Shown here one piece after another: positions 62,601-64,000 of a stretch of 64,000 nt of DNA. The stretch lies in contig NGBS01000300.1 of assembly GCA_002245135.1 (NCBI GenBank), forward strand, positions 62,001-126,000. Direction: 5' to 3'. Numbering within the stretch: the first letter of the stretch is position 1; every line of letters starts with the position of its first letter. This DNA is from Proteromonas lacertae. Lineage: Eukaryota > Sar > Bigyra > Opalinata > Proteromonadidae. The notes beneath the pieces were generated by a model that did not search any database, had not been told where the DNA came from, and saw only the letters and a list, made by a program, of their open reading frames with translations. A program made the translations under genes and the position numbers.

Positions 62601-64000
62601 ATGTCAGTAAGCAATTATACATCTGAAATTAACTTAAAACTCAATCTTCCTCCAGATTTTGGTCTTCACAGGTTTGAAGATAATAAGAAATATATGGATT
62701 CTCTTATGAATAACGATGATCCTTATTTATATGTACAAATCAAATTAAATAAAGGAAAAGTGAAAGCTGAGTCAATTCGAAGTATTTATTGGATGGTTGC
62801 TTTAGATTGTGTTGAAATAAAAGAAGAATATCCTGTTAAATCCTTTATACAATCACTTCGTTCAGCAAGGCAAAGATACGAAAATCTCAAGATTTCCTAT
62901 GGTTTGAACTCAAAACTCACAAATACAACAGCAAATGTAGAATCAGACAATAATATAGAAGAATTACAAGAAGAAATAGTAAAGGATATAGATAGATTAT
63001 TTCCAACAGGATGTGAAGATTTTTTCGAGCAAAAGTCAGTTCGTCAAACCATCACTCAAATCTTAACTGTATGGTGTTTAGAACATCCAGTACTACGATA
63101 TAGACAAGGAATGCACGAAATATTAGCTCCAATTTATTACATTGTAGAAAGAGACAAACTATTCAATTACAAAACAAATAACAATGAAAATGATGAAATA
63201 TATGAAATATTCAATCCAAACTATGTAGAACATGATAGTTTTATAATATTTGACAGTTTAATGAAACATTTAAGCGTATTATATGATAATAATGAAATGT
63301 TTGATCATGAAATAAGTGATGATAATTTGCCTTTGATATTAAGAATGTGTAATAAAATAAGTGAATCAATAGAATATTACTCACCTGATTTAATGATACG
63401 ATTTAAAAAAGAGAATTTTGATTTAAGAATGTTTATATTAAGATGGGCAAGGTTGATGTTTGCTAGAGAGTTTAATATCGATGTTGTGTTGAGATTATGG
63501 GATTATACATTTGGTGATATTGCAAAGAAGAAATATTTATTGAGTGAATTAATAGAAGCAGAATGTACTGCATTTGTATAATTATATATTATATATTATT
63601 GTTTTATTATCTTTGTAGATATTAATACAACAACCAAATCTGTTGATGAGTAATTTATGTCATATTATTCAAACATTGAATGAATATCAATTAGATATTC
63701 CAATAGATTTTATCTATCAGCAATCTAAATTAGTATTGAAGAAGAAACCATTGGAGTTTTTAGCTAAAGTAATTATACCTAAATCAATTGCTGAGGAACA
63801 ACAACAAAATAATAATAAACCAAAAATCAATACTGAACAATCATCAATTCAACCACAATCTATTCAATCACAGCAACAGAATTCTCCAAGAGAGAGTAGT
63901 TTTTCCTTTTTCTCATTTTTTTCTACCTTAACAGGTTCAAATGTAAATACTCCAAAATCAGTTGAAAATACTCCAAAGAAAGTGAATAATTCAAAACCAC
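62601..64000 (+). CDS. TBC1D5: TBC1D5-like Rab GTPase-activating protein (3' end beyond window)
   Basis: A TBC-domain Rab GAP of the TBC1D5 group, which in animals works with retromer and Rab7 on endosomes and autophagosomes. The ATG is at 62601. RSIYWMVALDCVE opens the domain. The Arg-finger motif is IVKDIDRLFP (IxxDxxR), then VRQTITQILTVWC and the Gln-finger YRQGMHEILAPIYYI, both intact. NPNYVEHDSF and LRWARLMFAREF follow the TBC1D5 order. A 43-nt intron (63576-63618) joins in phase 0 to ILIQQPNLLMSNL. After the domain comes a Gln/Asn/Ser-rich linker (QQQNNNKPK; SSFSFFSFFSTL) still open at the window edge. An insert of charged residues separates the first helices from the finger motif. Confidence 0.88.

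Noticed and set aside
1-64000. Bacterial features such as operons, Shine-Dalgarno sites or CRISPR arrays
   Set aside because: All recognised genes are eukaryotic with spliceosomal introns, and no regularly spaced repeat array is present.
1-64000. tRNA or rRNA genes
   Set aside because: I saw no cloverleaf core or rRNA-like GC-rich block when reading both strands. A covariance-model scan would be needed to exclude a tRNA in the spacers.

Overview
This is a window of an AT-rich nuclear genome from a microbial eukaryote. Genes are tightly packed on both strands and carry very short introns, mostly 26-60 nt with a GTAT...TAG shape. The recognisable genes are YIPF1/2, an SLC17-type transporter, PPi-dependent phosphofructokinase alpha and beta, Hsp110, NAF1, EBP2, CFAP20 and TBC1D5. 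They indicate a protist with a Golgi and endosomes, a nucleolus, probably a cilium or flagellum, and PPi-based glycolysis. Every complete gene ends in TAA or TAG, and no reassigned codon is needed. Lineage cannot be fixed from the sequence alone. A small-intron heterotrophic flagellate, for example a stramenopile, would fit, but that is a guess.

Layout. 1-232: 5' end of an aldo-keto reductase. 453-1444: unknown Lys/Asn-rich protein. 1516-2370: YIPF1/2. 2524-4390: SLC17-like transporter that needs eight introns, two of which read as AT-AC (U12-like) introns. 4471-8331: head-to-head PFP pair. The alpha-like partner has lost catalytic motifs and carries a metallothionein-like cysteine tail. 8408-8854: ERICH2-like acidic protein. 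8927-11314: Hsp110-like chaperone. 11495-11993: small coiled-coil membrane protein. 12051-13846: NAF1 and EBP2, divergent with 25 bp between start codons. 14010-14670: CFAP20. 14895-15112: decayed coding remnant. 15138-19025: SPRY plus double P-loop NTPase protein, resembling Crinkler/RHS-type NTPases. 19026-21121: gene-poor, with inverted repeats and coding debris. 21122-62353: one giant secreted multidomain gene of about 13,700 codons. 62601 to the end: TBC1D5-like Rab GAP, cut by the window edge.

Two themes run through the window. First, several introns are multiples of three and lack stops, so a plain ORF reading includes them as false protein sequence (8701-8730, 12185-12220, 4167-4223). 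Second, the giant gene and three others are interrupted by small frame breaks. Every one can be repaired by removing one base (two bases in one case). The uniform direction points either to consensus insertion errors or to translational frameshifting, and the sequence alone cannot decide.
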